Below, piece after piece: positions 45,695 through 57,042 of a DNA stretch of 64,000 nt; positions within the stretch are counted from its first letter, which is position 1; each line of letters opens with the position of its first letter. The notes beneath the pieces were generated by a model. That model was not told where the DNA came from. It made no database searches and was given only the letters and a program-made list of their open reading frames with translations. The DNA lies in contig NC_092333.1 in the NCBI RefSeq assembly GCF_046630445.1, positions 706,195,501-706,259,500 of the forward strand. The letters are read 5' to 3'. Source of the DNA: Rutidosis leptorrhynchoides. Lineage: Eukaryota; Streptophyta; Magnoliopsida; Asterales; Asteraceae. Both the position numbers and the translations under genes were made by a program.

Positions 45695-48125
45695 TGTAAG
45701 ACCTTAATATTTATGGTACATAGAGTTTAAATGATGTACGTATAGTGGGTGAAGCGTAGTATAAATTTAAAAGCTGACAGACTGTTTTGAGCCTCGTGCG
45801 CGCCGCACAGGATGGAGGGTGCGCGCCGCGCACACTGCCTGGCGATAGTTTCCTGCTTTTTTCTGATTTAAGTTAAATGAGTGGCTTTTTGGTCATTTCA
45901 CTTGGGGATGGATCTGAAGCCATATCAGCTGATTTGGATCCAACTTTGGATCATTTTCATATCCACAAACACTCTCATCTATCTTAGAGAGAGAAAGAGA
46001 TTTTTAGAGAGAGATTTAGGGTTTTGGAGAAGAAGAAGCTTGGATCCATCAAAAGCTCGAGTGTTAAAGTTGTTCACCTCGTTCCAAGATACGTTTTGGT
46101 TGTTGTGGTAAGTTCTAACTCTGAATTTCAATGTTTGATTTGATATTCAAAGTTAGGGTTTGAACTTGAATTGTAGAGAAACCCATTTAAGCTCTTGAAG
46201 TGAGTCCATTGATGCTTGTAATCGGGTTTATTGTTGTTGTTGGCGGGTTTTGGGTTGGTTGATGACTTAGCCATGATTAGGGCTTTAATTTGGATGTAAT
46301 CACTATGATTAGTGATTTTGTTGTTGAAAGAACCCAAAGGGATGTTATTGGAAGCTTGATTTTGAATTGGGTCAAAATTAGGGTTTAGATGTCATCTTAG
46401 GCAAGATAGGTGTTTAACACTTATAATTAGGTTTGATTGGAATTATTAGAACCATTATCACTCTAGTTAGTGATTATTGGTGAGTTTGGACTTTGGTTGG
46501 GCTTGGAAGTATTTTTGGGTCAAGATTTGCACTAGGTGTCAATATGGGTTAGTTTGTAATCCACCCTAATTGTGATGTTTGTTATGATGATAATGGAATA
46601 GGTACGTTTTATTGGCAGAGCAACGGATTTGGCTTGCTTTCATCGAGATTTCAAGGTGAGTGGAATAATTATACATGTATTATATAACTTATTTGCTTGT
46701 GCGCGATGTGCACAATAGCCGGGTTTTGATGCACATCGATGCGACGATAGCCGTTTGGACACCTTTGGGAATAGTGACACAATAGCTGGATTTTGTGCAC
46801 TACATGCGACATAAGGTTTGTGGACCCGATATATTTATTATAATGCTATTATTTGACCATGAGTCACATAGCCGTTTCGTGACTATAGATGTGAGGCATA
46901 GTCGTTTTGTCCACATCTAATAATTGTGCACATAGCCGTTTTGTGCACATGGTGTGAGTATTAGCTTATCTATACTCATACGATGATCAAGTGATGCCAT
47001 AGCCGTTTTGGAACACTTGAGGGTGATGCCATAGCCGTTTTGGAACACCTCGGGGGTTAGCATACCATAGCCGTTTTGGGTGCTAACGGTTGCTATGAAT
47101 GGATATGCGTTGTCCAAACTACCCAAGAGTTAGTGATATATTTCGTTGTACACTAGCGGATACTATGAATGGATATGCGTTGTTCAAACTACCCAAGAGT
47201 TAGTGATATATTTCGTTGTACACTAACGGTTGCTATGAATGGATATGTGTTGTCCAAACCACCCAGGGGTTAGTGATATATTTCGTTGTACACTAACGGT
47301 TGTTATGAACAACGATGGGAAATTCAAGTACCATTCCCTTGTACGATTGGTTAACCATGGTTTATAATTGTTGATGTTAGCATTTAATTATTATTTATGA
47401 TTATTATGCTAATGATGTTGCTAGTTGTTCGGTTTTGATGATACTAGCTGTGCGAATTGATATATGTGGTAATCGCGGTACGATTGACGTTACTAGCTTT
47501 TATGCTTTGATAAACGAGAGTATTGCGGTAAGATTAATGATGCTAGTCACTTAGACATTGGCATGTGGGTTTATCTCGTGGTTTGGGTAAGGAAGTGCAA
47601 GTAGGTAAATTATATATGTATGTGTGTAACTATTACACTCACTAAGCTTTAGCTTACCCTCTCGTTGTTTACTTTTTTTATAGATTCGCATGGAGGCGGT
47701 GGCTCGGGTAAGCATGGGAACTAGTGGACTCGCATAGGTGCTTTAGAAGATGTGCTTTTGGATTTGATTAGGATTGGGTAGCGTATCCCCAATCGCCATG
47801 CTCGGTCTTAATTTTGTGTTAAAAACATGTGGTCGAAAATTGTATTTCATACTTAATTCGTAAAACGGGCCGATGTGGGCCCGGTGTCGTAAAACTTGTT
47901 TTATTATGAAAACGTGTGAGTTTTACTTATTATAATGTGTTGTGAAAACCGTTTCGTCTAAATGTGTCGGGAAGTGGAAGATCTTTAAGCGAAAAATAGA
48001 AAATCCGGACAGAAGCTGTTGGGTTCTGTGCGTGCCGCGCACAAGAAGGGTCGCGTGCCGCGCACCCTTCTGTTTTAAAAAAAAAAAATGTGCTGCGTAT
48101 TTCGGTTGGATAACGGATTGGGTCG
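45695..48125 (+). repeat. Element A 3' LTR (intact, empty-site copy)
   Basis: 2431 bp, uninterrupted. It shows the pre-insertion sequence for element B at about 47652-47664. Hairpin array at about 46700-47090, 70-bp repeats at about 47080-47310, palindrome pairs at 45796-45833 and 48028-48064. It ends GGATTGGGTCG without the final TTACA. Confidence 0.9.
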
Positions 48126-48757
48126 CAAGAGTTTGATAAAAAAAAATTTGAATGACAATAAGCTTTTAATACTCTTTCTATATGTATTGTATGAATGATG
48201 TAAAACCAATACATTAATTAACCTTATAAATAAATAATTAATATATTTTTGATAAATAAATAATATTTTTTATAAGTTTTGTTGATACTATATGCTTTTA
48301 ATACTCATTCTAAACGTAATATATGAATGATATAAAATAAGTACATTAATTAACCTTATAAAGAAATAAATAATTTATGTATTTTTGATAAGTAGTATTG
48401 ATACAATTTAAAAAGAATATTAAAAATATGTGTCAATGATTAAGTGAATATTTCACCCCTAAATAGTTCTAACATATGAATTTAGTATCATTTCTCATTC
48501 AAATATTATAAACAAATATACAATGTTGAATTTGAGACTACTAAACACACCCTGAAACATGAAAATATAAATCGCGACACACTTTCTCGTTTTTATTTTT
48601 ATTTTATTTTTTTCAATTTAAAGATGACGTCATTTATGTGTGGATGAATCACTACCACATGTTTAGCTTCACAACAGTAATTTAAGTTTATGCTTAACTA
48701 TTTATAGGGTTGCATATGATCATACTAACATACAACATATTTTTAGCTAAAAAGGTG
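48126..48757 (+). promoter_or_regulatory. WSD gene 5' flank with a TATA-like box
   Basis: AT-rich. Two imperfect copies of a block (ATAAGCTTTTAATACTCTTTC..TATATGAATGAT near 48150-48195, and ATATGCTTTTAATACTCATTC.. near 48288-48335). ACTATTTATAGGG (about 48698-48710) is a likely TATA box, putting the start of transcription near 48730. The LTR of element A ends at the left edge. Confidence 0.5.
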
Positions 48758-51053
48758 ATGGAGAACATACCAAACTTGCACACACTTAGAAGTATTCGAA
48801 TTTCCACAAATGAAGAAACATGTAACGGCTTGAAGAAGGGAGACAACAACCACCACGAGCAACCATTGAGTCCTATGGCTCGGTTGTTTCACGAACCTGG
48901 TTCTAATGTCTACATCATCGGAATTATGGGTTCAAAAACAAAAATCTGTCCCGATGTTTTCAAAGAAAATTTGGTCCATACCTTTCTTAAAAATCGTCGA
49001 TTTTCTAGCTTGCAGGTGGATATATTCTGTCTTCATATATATAGCTTGTATAATTCATAAGTTATGTTGTATAAGATGATCTGGCTTTGCAAAAAAAAAA
49101 AAAAATAAGATGATATAACAAACTAATATATTACCTCCTATATCAACAAAATGTAGGTAAAGAACAGGGAAAATGGGAGTATGAAATGGATTCCAACACA
49201 AGTAAACATAGATGATCATGTTATAATAGCAAAAATTGACGATGACATAAAATCATCTGAAAAATTCATTGAAGATTACATCTTCAACCTTAGCAAATCG
49301 CCAATTGAAAATACAAAGCCATTGTGGGATCTTCACATCCTCAATATAAAGACATTAGAAACAGAAGGCACGTGTGTCTTCCGTTTCCATCACTCGCTTG
49401 GTGATGGCATGTCTTTAATGAATCTTCTACTCGCTTGTACACGAAAAGTATCAGATCCTCAAGCCCTCCCAACTCTTCCGGGAAATAACAAGTCACACGT
49501 CGTCGTTCCTAGCATTTGGTCAAGACTTATTGTTCTTTGGAACTCATTTGTGGCTCTTTTGATGTTTGTGTTTACTGCATTGTTCCTACAAGACACAAAA
49601 ACACCAATGAAAGGCTCAATTGGTGTTGAACATAGGCCTAGAAGATTTGTTATTAGAAGTGTAAGCCGTGATGACATTAAGTTGGTTAAACAAGCTTTGA
49701 ACGTCGTAAGTGTATTTTCGATCTTTACTACTAAATCACGAATCAACAACATATATATAACTTTTATACAAAACCTTTACGACTATTAGAATATATAAAG
49801 ATACTACTATAGGACCGAGCCCATATATACAATTGGAGTGGCTGGTCATTCCCATATATTCAATTGGACTCTGCCTATACTAATATCTTTACATTTACTA
49901 ATAACAACCTTCGTAAATTTATATACTGTTTTCTTACTTTCAATTGTCTTGTATCTTCTATAGACTATGAACGACGTAGTACTTGGAGTCACACAAGCCG
50001 GATTCTATCGGTACCTACATGGGAGATATAGTAAGTATTATGGAGTATACGTTATTATAGAAATTAAATATGAAATCTTTATCATATATGCATGCACCCC
50101 TTACTTTTTAGATTGTATTCATGAACCTTGTATCACAGGTGATATGAATAACAAGCTTGTTGGTATGCCTAGTAACATTCGCTTTCGTGCAACCTTTTTC
50201 TTCAACCTCCGAGCCACTACGAAGATTAATGTGAGTAGGAGAAATTCTAGCATCTTCATTTTCAGTTTAAAGTTTTGATCCCTAATTCTAATTCAGTATG
50301 TATATATGTGTGTGTAGGATTTTACTGATACGGATACAGACGGAACATGGGGAAACAAGATAGGATATGCGTTACTTCCATTCAACATCGGATTCAAAAA
50401 AGATCCTTTAGATTACGTAAGAGATGCAACGGCCACCATGAAATGCAAGAAGGCTTCTTTGGAGCCGTTGTTCACTTATTTCCTTGCTAAGATAGTCCTA
50501 AAGTTATTTGGCATCAAGGTACATACATGCATCATGATTTATAAATTAACTATATATTGACTTATCATATTTTTGTATAATATGGTTAATGTTTGATATA
50601 ATTGTGATGCTAAATGTACAAACATAGAAATTTGTTGTTAACTACGTACAAGATTAACGTACGTGTGATAATACAGATTGCAGGGAAACTGAATCACAAA
50701 GTCTTTTATAACACGACACTTTGGTTCTCTAATGTGCCGGGACCACAAGAAGAAATAACATTTTTTGGACATAAAGTAGCATACCTTGCTCCTAGTTGTT
50801 ATGGTCAGCCAAATGTAAGACGTTGACTCTTATTTACTTATCTTGGAAAAAAAAAGACAAATACTAATAATATTTTTTTGAATTAAATTTTACTGTATTT
50901 ATATAGGCGCTCATGATTCATGTGGTGAGTTACTTGGATAAGGTAACGTTTGTGATATCAGCAGATGATGAAACCATACCAGACCCTCACAAGTTATGTG
51001 ATGATCTTGAAGAATCACTCCGAGCTATCAAGGCCGCTGCACAAGCTGTATAG
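48758..51053 (+). CDS. WSD1-like wax ester synthase/diacylglycerol acyltransferase, seven exons
   Basis: Exons: 48758-49015, 49157-49705, 49964-50030, 50139-50230, 50318-50518, 50677-50814, 50907-51053. All introns are GT-AG and the joined frame is open for 483 codons, close to the roughly 480 of plant WSD proteins. The acyltransferase motif HHSLGDG is at residues 164-170, with PLWDLHIL before it. A hydrophobic stretch (LIVLWNSFVALLMFVFTALF, about 205-225) may be a membrane anchor. The C-terminal DUF1298-type part has FSNVPGP and ends AIKAAAQAV. The family joins fatty alcohols (or diacylglycerol) to acyl-CoA, usually at the ER for cuticular wax. An in-frame ATG at 48716 lies before the likely transcription start, so 48758 is preferred. 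Substrate is not predictable. Confidence 0.9.
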
Positions 51054-51620
51054 AAATCGGTGTTGAACAAATAAGTAATAAGTTATGTTATTTTACGAAT
51101 GGTGCATCAGATTGGACTCGATCACGAAATTCGTATAGGGATGATACGTCTATACTATATAGTATTGAAATTGTTTTGTGTTTATAACATATTTGAAATA
51201 AGCGTTGGCATATCAGATGTGCTTGTAATTCGTATGGTTATACCTAATACTAATGCTAATTGTGCGTGCAAGTGGATTTATGATATTTATGCTCGTGTCA
51301 AGTGGCAAAGTCAAAATTCTAAGTTATTGGTGTCACAAAATAATACCAAAATTTAAAAGTTAAAATTCTAAGATTTTTTCATGTTCACGTGACCCAAAAG
51401 AGTTAATATATATCAACCACATACTCTGATACCAAAATATATAGTTGTAAATATTTAATTGACAAAGTATTATTAAATACGTCAATAAAAAACAAAGTTA
51501 CGTACATTTCGCTGATATATTAGAAATTTATTGGCAAATTCCTTTAGTACTTCGAGATATATTAGAGATTTATAGATAAATTTTTTAGCGTACTTTGAAT
51601 ATCAAGACTTAAATTTTATC
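51054..51620 (+). other. WSD 3' flank
   Basis: AT-rich DNA, probably the 3' untranslated region at first. No other gene is supported. A CTCTGATACCA sequence near 51423 resembles the primer-site complement at 54352 but has no LTR beside it. Confidence 0.45.
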
Positions 51621-51838
51621 TAGCTCATAACAACAATAAATCTCATCTATTCTTACACCTAACAATCTCCCCCTTAGATGTGATTTGTTGTTGATCATCT
51701 TCGTAATCTTGTACTGTTAGGTGTCTCGGAGATATCTTCAATGTCTTGAACTCTCCCCCTTGGAATAAGCGTAGTTGTTGAGTTAATAGGCATAGTTGTT
51801 GTCTTGAAATGGAGAATCTTCTTCTTTCGGAAGATTCT

Positions 51839-52638
51839 TCATTCTCGGAGAAGAATGATCATAATGCACACCACCTTTTGATTCTGGCTTTGTTTCTCCC
51901 CCTGGTGTGCGTTGTTCAAATATGTCTTTATCGAATTCAGAAGAGAGAAGGAAGGAACTAGATTGACAATTTTCTTTAACTCCCCCGTCAATGATGAATC
52001 ATATTGCTCCCCCTCAATTGGACATGGAGAGTTTGAAGTATTGTTGTGAAGAGTTTGTGTCGGAGATTTGATGCGGAAGTTTGAGTAGTGGGTTTCTCGG
52101 TTTGTTTTGTCATTGTTTTTGGTGAACAATTTGTAGGTTTGGTCGATGTGGTTAATTGATCTTGCATTCCATCGAGGTTGGATCTTGGTTTGAAAAGGTT
52201 TTGGTTTAGCCTGAATCACGGGTCGTGGCTTAAGGGAAAGTAACTCTTTGAATGAGTACTTGATTGGTTTTGAAGATGTTTTAACAAACGGTGTTTTGTT
52301 CGAGTTGATGGATGCTTTTTCTGAACTTGATTGCTTCGGTTTATGAGGAAACCATCCGTATTGATCATGAAATCCGGTGAGTTCTCCATTTTGTCCATAA
52401 GTAGGTTCCAAAAACGGTCGATTGGTTTTGGTTTGGTAATTTGAATACACTCGTTGTCCGTGATAAACAACTTTGTGAGATTTAGAACCCATGGGGATCT
52501 CTGGTGAAGAAGCCTTTTTCTCGAGTGTAGGAGAAAAACATCTTGGTTCAAAAACCTTTGGCTCGTTGTATTCTGGGATTTGAACTTGTATACCCATCGA
52601 CACCATTGTTGGTTTTGGAGTTGATGTCGATTTAACAT
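51839..52638 (-). pseudogene. C-terminal part of the LTR element ORF
   Basis: The frame at 52606-51839 reads on from the coiled-coil frame through a stop. It is rich in Lys, Pro, Ser and Asn (SSSEKASINSNKTPFVKTSS), with YGQNGELTGFHDQYGWF. No domain is recognised. A gag-like nucleic-acid-binding tail is a guess. The overlapping frame at 52638-52216 is likely a shadow. Confidence 0.45.
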
Positions 52639-52825
52639 CTAACTCATATTGTAAATCCGAAATTCGCTTGTTGAAGTCTTGAGTTAATTTTCGATTAATA
52701 GTATGAGCATGATCAACATCAGTTTGAAGTTGTAGAATGGTCTTAGAATCAAGCTCACGTTCGGACTTGAGATGACCATTTTCCCTTGAAAGATTTTGTT
52801 TTTCAGCAATCTGCGAATGAAGATC

Positions 52826-53407
52826 CTAAATGATGTGGGTGGAAGTCTCAACTTTTTCGTTGTAAGTCTTTGTTTGAAGCTGTAAATCAGTTTGAAGAGT
52901 AGCCAATTTTATTTGAAGCTTTTCGTTCTCTGATTTGTTGTATGAAAGAAGTGAATCCAATTCTTTGATTTGAGCTTGCAACTTGTGAATTTCTGCCGAA
53001 GATGTCTTTTGAACTCTCAATTCATCTTCTAGTTTACATATTTGCTCTTTCAGTTCTAAATCCTTTGATGCTTTCGTTAAATTAGAAGCTTGTTCTCTCA
53101 TCAGTTGAAGCTGTGTTTGAAGCTTTTGATGAAGGTTATTTTTTACGAAAATACAATTCGAACGTTTAGCCCTGTTATGGCACGAGCAATTATACTGATA
53201 ATGAGCAGTTGCATCTGAAGGAGACGGTTCCTCTAGAGTCATTAATAAAGCTATGGACTCAAGAATTGTAGCTTGTGTTGCTTGCTCATAAATGATAAGT
53301 GCACACGGTGTCGGAGAATTGTAACAACAAGAACATCGTTTTTCTCGATGGTTGAATCGTTCAACAAAATCTGGTTTTGGAGGTGTAACGAAAGAAATAC
53401 TCGTCAT
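52826..53407 (-). CDS. Coiled-coil ORF of the non-autonomous LTR element (193 aa)
   Basis: ATG at 53407, near the start of the internal region. Residues of about 25-95 contain Cys/His clusters (RCSCCYNSPTPC, YNCSCHNRAKRSNC) that do not fit the CCHC knuckle. Residues of about 95-185 are a long heptad-rich coiled coil (LQTQLQLMREQASNL, ICKLEDELRVQ, LATLQTDLQLQT). A stop at 52826 interrupts a frame that continues as coiled coil. Coiled coils are usual in multimerising gag proteins, so a gag-like role is inferred from the position only. Confidence 0.5.
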   Translation of the reverse strand: MTSISFVTPPKPDFVERFNHREKRCSCCYNSPTPCALIIYEQATQATILESIALLMTLEEPSPSDATAHYQYNCSCHNRAKRSNCIFVKNNLHQKLQTQLQLMREQASNLTKASKDLELKEQICKLEDELRVQKTSSAEIHKLQAQIKELDSLLSYNKSENEKLQIKLATLQTDLQLQTKTYNEKVETSTHII

Positions 53408-54351
53408 TTAAGTTGTCGTTATGAGAAACCGAACTTCTGAAAATTTCGTAACAAATTTTGACGAAATTCGTTAATTTTCTTTGCACCGTTAATCCTCTGT
53501 TAAAAAAATAAACTGAATAGTTAACTCCGCTAGTCCTTGTAAAAATCAGAAAGTTTGAGGGCTGATTCGTAACTTTTTTAAAAATTTAGGAGGCTAAATG
53601 AAGTTTAATTTGGTAAAAGGGGTTCAAGTTAGTTAAGGGAGTTCAAGTTGGTTAAGGGGTTCAATTTGGTTAAAGGGGTTCAAGGATGAGACATGTGGAG
53701 CCCACAAAAAACAAAGTTTACAATATTTGTTGCTTATGACCTGCTTCTTGTTCCTCCCTCAGACGTACGAGATAGCAAAAAGCCACACTAAGAATTCGAT
53801 ATTTTACAAATCAAGCGTACAAAATCAAATGTCCACATGTATATACTAAAGTTGAATCGTAGGTGTGACATCTCAAAACGTATGGAGAAGCTGTTCTTCG
53901 TTGTTTTCCAGAATCCGGCAAGGGCGGCAACCTACGGCGGAGATGTGGTGGTTGTTGGCGACGATTATGGTATTTAGCTCGAAACTCAACCAAAATGCAT
54001 CAAATTTTGCAGAATGTAACAATGAGACTCGATTAACACTTCTATAATCTTAGATTTGTCAAACTAACTCCCAAAATTGAGATTGTAATCGATTTTTGGA
54101 TGAACTTTTCAAAAAAAAAAAAATTCGTAACTCGATCAATATCGAGAGTTAAGCTCTAAAATTTAGCACGAACATTCACTAGATGATTTCAAATGTTTCT
54201 GCGTTTCTGGTTTTCTCTAATTCTCTCTCGATTTTCGAATGACCAAAACAGTTGACTTTTGGTCAAACCGAACAAATTTTGATTTTCTGCTTGAATTCAG
54301 TTGAATTAATACGAATTGATGAGCTCGGATTGATGTAGACTAGCTACTTAC

Positions 54352-54365
54352 GCTCTGATACCACA
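54352..54365 (-). promoter_or_regulatory. Primer binding site (tRNA-iMet type) of the LTR element
   Basis: The minus strand reads TGTGGTATCAGAGC directly after the 5' LTR. Confidence 0.85.
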
Positions 54366-54673
54366 TGTAGAGTTTAGATTTCGATCAATTCGTGTTCATG
54401 TATATGAAATTGATGAACACAGGAAGTATATATCGATATATGTATATACTGTATGTATTTGTAAGAAAGATGATGATGAACACAAGATGAATCTGAAACT
54501 GTTTCAATTAATACATTGCGCCAAGATTAGGATACAATAGGTTGAGAGGATTAGGTTAACTAGGTGTAAGTGATGGTGTAATTGTGAGGGAAGAGCTTAG
54601 TGTTTAAGCTAGATAAATGCTATTTATACTAGCTCATAACAACAATAAATCTCATCTATTCTTAGACCTAACA
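54366..54673 (-). repeat. 5' LTR of the non-autonomous element
   Basis: 308 bp. The minus strand starts TGTTAGGTCTAAGAATAG. A TATA-like GTATAAATAGCA lies about 50 bases in, consistent with an LTR promoter. Confidence 0.75.
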
Positions 54674-54909
54674 TTAGATTTGAGACTTTTCAGATCAAAG
54701 TTTTGAGTCCAAAAATTTATTTTTTGAAATTAGAACGATTTAGTGGATTTTTTTGGTTAAATACTTGATTGACGAGTGTTTTACTATTGATTTTCAAGAA
54801 TTTTTGTTCAGAATTCATCATCAGAAAGCTTCTAGTTCCAAATTAAGATTTTGAGTTTGCGCTAAACTGAGTTTGAAGATTCAGTGTATTTGATTATGTT
54901 ATTGTTATT

Positions 54910-55872
54910 GAAACTAATCCCATGGTTGGTGGTGGGTGCTAATTGGTGCTTATTGGTGGTGGTGGTGTGGATGGTGGAAGGTGGTGGTGGGTGGTGGTGA
55001 TAGGTGGAGGTAAGTGGTGGTAGTGGTGGTGGTGGTGGTAGGTGGTGGTTATGGTTGTGGTGGTTATTTGTAGTTGGTGGTGGTGATGGTTGGTAGTAGT
55101 GGTTGGTGATGGTGGTTGTTGTTGGTAGTAGTTGTTAGTGGTGGTTGATGGTGATGGTTGGTGGTAGTGGTGGTGGCGGTTGTTGATGGTTGGTGGTGGT
55201 GGTTGGTGGTAGTGGTTGGTGATGGTGGTTGTTGGTGGTGGTGGTTGGTGGTGATGGTTGGTAGTAGTGGTGGGTGGTTGTTGGTGGTGGTGTCATGTGG
55301 GTGGTGGTAGTAATAAGTGGTGGGCGGTGGTTGTGATGGGCGGTGGTGGCAGATGGTTGTAGGTGGTGGTAGCTGGTTGGTTGGTGGTGGTGGTGGTGGT
55401 TGGTGGTGGGTGGTGATGAGTAGTGATAGGTAGTGATGGGTGGTGGTTGGTGGTGGGTGGTGGTAGTGATACTGATGGTGATTGTTGAAGGTGTTGGTGG
55501 TTGCTGGTAGTGGTTGGTGGTGGTGGTTGGTGGTGGTGGTGGTAGTTCGTGGTGGTTCGTGGTTGTTAACGGTGCTGGTGGGAGGGTGTTGAGCGGCGGT
55601 GGTGGTGGGCGTTGGGCGGCGGTGGTGGCGGGCGGTGGCGGTGGTGGTAAGTAGTTGGTGGTTGGTTGGTTGGTGGTGGTTGGTGATGGTGCTTAGTGGT
55701 GGTTAGTGGTGGTTGGTGATGGTGATTAGTGGTGGTATTGGTGGTTGTAGGTGGTGGTGGTGGTGGTGGTGGGTGGGTGGGGGTGGGTAGTGGTTGGTGG
55801 TGGTGGTTGTTGGTGGTGGTGAGTGGTAGTGGTGCTAGGTGGTGGTAGTTGGTGGTGGTGGGTGGTGGTGTT
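54910..55872. repeat. GGT/GGTT-rich simple-sequence tract of about 1 kb
   Basis: Almost only G and T on the plus strand, made of TGGTGGTGG, GGTTGGTGG and GGTGATGG variants. It has no phased longer unit that I can see. The frequent GG pairs could allow two-tier G-quadruplexes on the plus strand. Reading frames through it are not taken as genes. Confidence 0.93.
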
Positions 55873-56072
55873 TAGTAATTTTGCATGTAAATTAATATAT
55901 GTAATATGTAATGTGTATTAAAAGGTAAAATGACAAGAATATTCTTATCAAATTATAACAATATAAATCGTGAAAAATAGTAATATGATGGACTAGTATT
56001 TCACTTTTAAGATGAGTGGTTAAGATCGTTTCTCCCCGCTTTCCCTCAATTGGATACTTCGTCATTGATTCC

Positions 56073-56076
<4 letters not shown>

Positions 56077-56143
<67 letters not shown>
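56077..56143. repeat. (TA)n microsatellite
   Basis: About 67 bp of TA. It abuts the Micron-like arm on the right. Confidence 0.95.
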
Positions 56144-56146
<3 letters not shown>

Positions 56147-56300
56147 AATCAAGATGGAAACACTTTTTTGGAGAAAGTGGGGGGAAGTAATTTTTTTTTG
56201 AATTTTTTTTCAAACATTAAAATCACATGAAAATATGAACATTTAAAAAAAGATACTTTGTGACGAATGTTATTATTTTGGCGGGAAATTGCTCGAAGAA
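56144..56300. mobile_element. Single arm of the Micron-like MITE family
   Basis: GTGGGGGGAAGTAATTTTTT ... AAAATCACATGAAAATA ... ACATTTAAAAAAAGATACTTTG ... GTTATTATTTTGGCGGGAAA parallels 1320-1445. The matching inverted arm is not found before the next (TA)n, so it is a truncated or rearranged copy. Confidence 0.6.
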
Positions 56301-56439
56301 ACAAATGATAACATTCATAATGAGTAATGTTTTAATTAGAGTTTATTTGCATCGTTTTGTTTTCATCTTGTGTAAAGTATTTGGATTTTTAAATATAGCC
56401 CGTTTAGAGTTTAGGTTTTACTATGCACATTTTTTATAT

Positions 56440-56700
56440 CTTCAAAAAAGTATATTTATAAAAAAAAAATCCAATTCATTCGATGTATGGTCGCATGTCT
56501 TTAAGTGGTGGAATCTTAGAAACCTTTCGAACCTTAGTATTAATGAAATTCTTCGTGGTAAAGCACAGGAACATGGAGATCTTTCAAAATTCAGTTTGTA
56601 ATGCTCTGGTTGCTTTGAACGAAATTCAAATAGAGTCTTTTGAATGGATCTCATGAAGAATTAACGGTAGAAGTCTAGATTGGCAAGTGTGGCTTATAAA
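56440..56700 (+). pseudogene. LINE ORF2 C-terminal fragment, frameshifted
   Basis: One frame gives VWSHVFKWWNLRNLSNLSIN and EILRG, ending in a stop at about 56600. Another frame then gives ALVALNEIQIESFEWIS, a stop, and SLDWQVWLIN. Both stretches match what I recall of the C-terminal region of plant LINE reverse transcriptases after the zinc-binding domain. The rest of the LINE is absent. It is unlike the LINE piece at 3440. Confidence 0.65.
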
Positions 56701-56858
56701 TATGATATATATTTTTATTTAGGATAATGGGTTAAGCTGCGAACTCTGCATCTCCGATTGTGTAATATGTCGTGTACTGGTCATATTTGAGCCTGCATAG
56801 CATTGTTGGGCTTCTGCTTGTTCTCATTGTAAAGCTTCTTCTTGTTCAGTTTTCTTCA

Positions 56859-56860
<2 letters not shown>

Positions 56861-56955
<95 letters not shown>
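56861..56955. repeat. (TA)n microsatellite
   Basis: About 95 bp of TA, directly beside a Helitron-like end. Confidence 0.95.
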
Positions 56956-56956
<1 letters not shown>

Positions 56957-56958
56957 CA

Positions 56959-56990
56959 CTAGGTTTTAAGTCCGTGCGATGCACGGTTAT
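56959..56990 (-). mobile_element. Helitron-like 3' terminus
   Basis: On the minus strand: hairpin CCGTGC-ATC-GCACGG (56972-56986), a nine-base spacer, CTAG (56959-56962), then T. This is the Helitron 3' end layout. The body would extend to the right; its 5' end was not identified. Confidence 0.6.
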
Positions 56991-57042
56991 TTGAAAATTT
57001 AATTGAAAGATTAACTGTGAAATGTATACGTAAACGTAAAAT

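Larger units (their letters stand above)
11856..48125 (+). mobile_element. Element A: non-autonomous Ty3-like LTR retrotransposon, host of the nest
   Basis: It consists of a 5' LTR (11856-13819 plus 41637-42117, split by element B), a tRNA-iMet-type primer site at 42120, an internal region 42118-45694 of about 3.6 kb, a polypurine tract, and a 3' LTR 45695-48125. The LTR ends are TGTAA...TTACA. With B removed the 5' LTR is about 2440 bp, against 2431 bp for the 3' LTR. Only a gag remnant and the start of a protease region are coding; RT, RNase H and integrase are absent. The last five bases expected at the 3' end are missing and no target duplication is seen. The gag and protease context suggests a chromovirus such as Tekay/Del, which is uncertain. 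Confidence 0.85.
51621..54673 (-). mobile_element. Non-autonomous LTR element (copia-like size), minus strand, 3' LTR truncated
   Basis: The 5' LTR is 54366-54673 (308 bp, TGT...ACA). Next to it, GCTCTGATACCACA (54352-54365) is the minus-strand tRNA-iMet primer site TGTGGTATCAGAGC. At the other end a polypurine tract (minus strand AAGGGGGAGATTG, about 51665-51678) meets TGTTAGGTGTAAGAATAG, the start of a 3' LTR. That LTR matches the 5' LTR for only about 45-50 bp (51620-51664) before diverging. Only coiled-coil-type frames lie inside and no pol motif was found. Short LTRs and the iMet primer suggest copia, but this is not proven. Confidence 0.7.

Noticed and set aside
54910..55872. Possible glycine/valine- or histidine/proline-rich protein in the GGT tract
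   Set aside because: Low-complexity DNA with no start context, splice sites or flanking domain.
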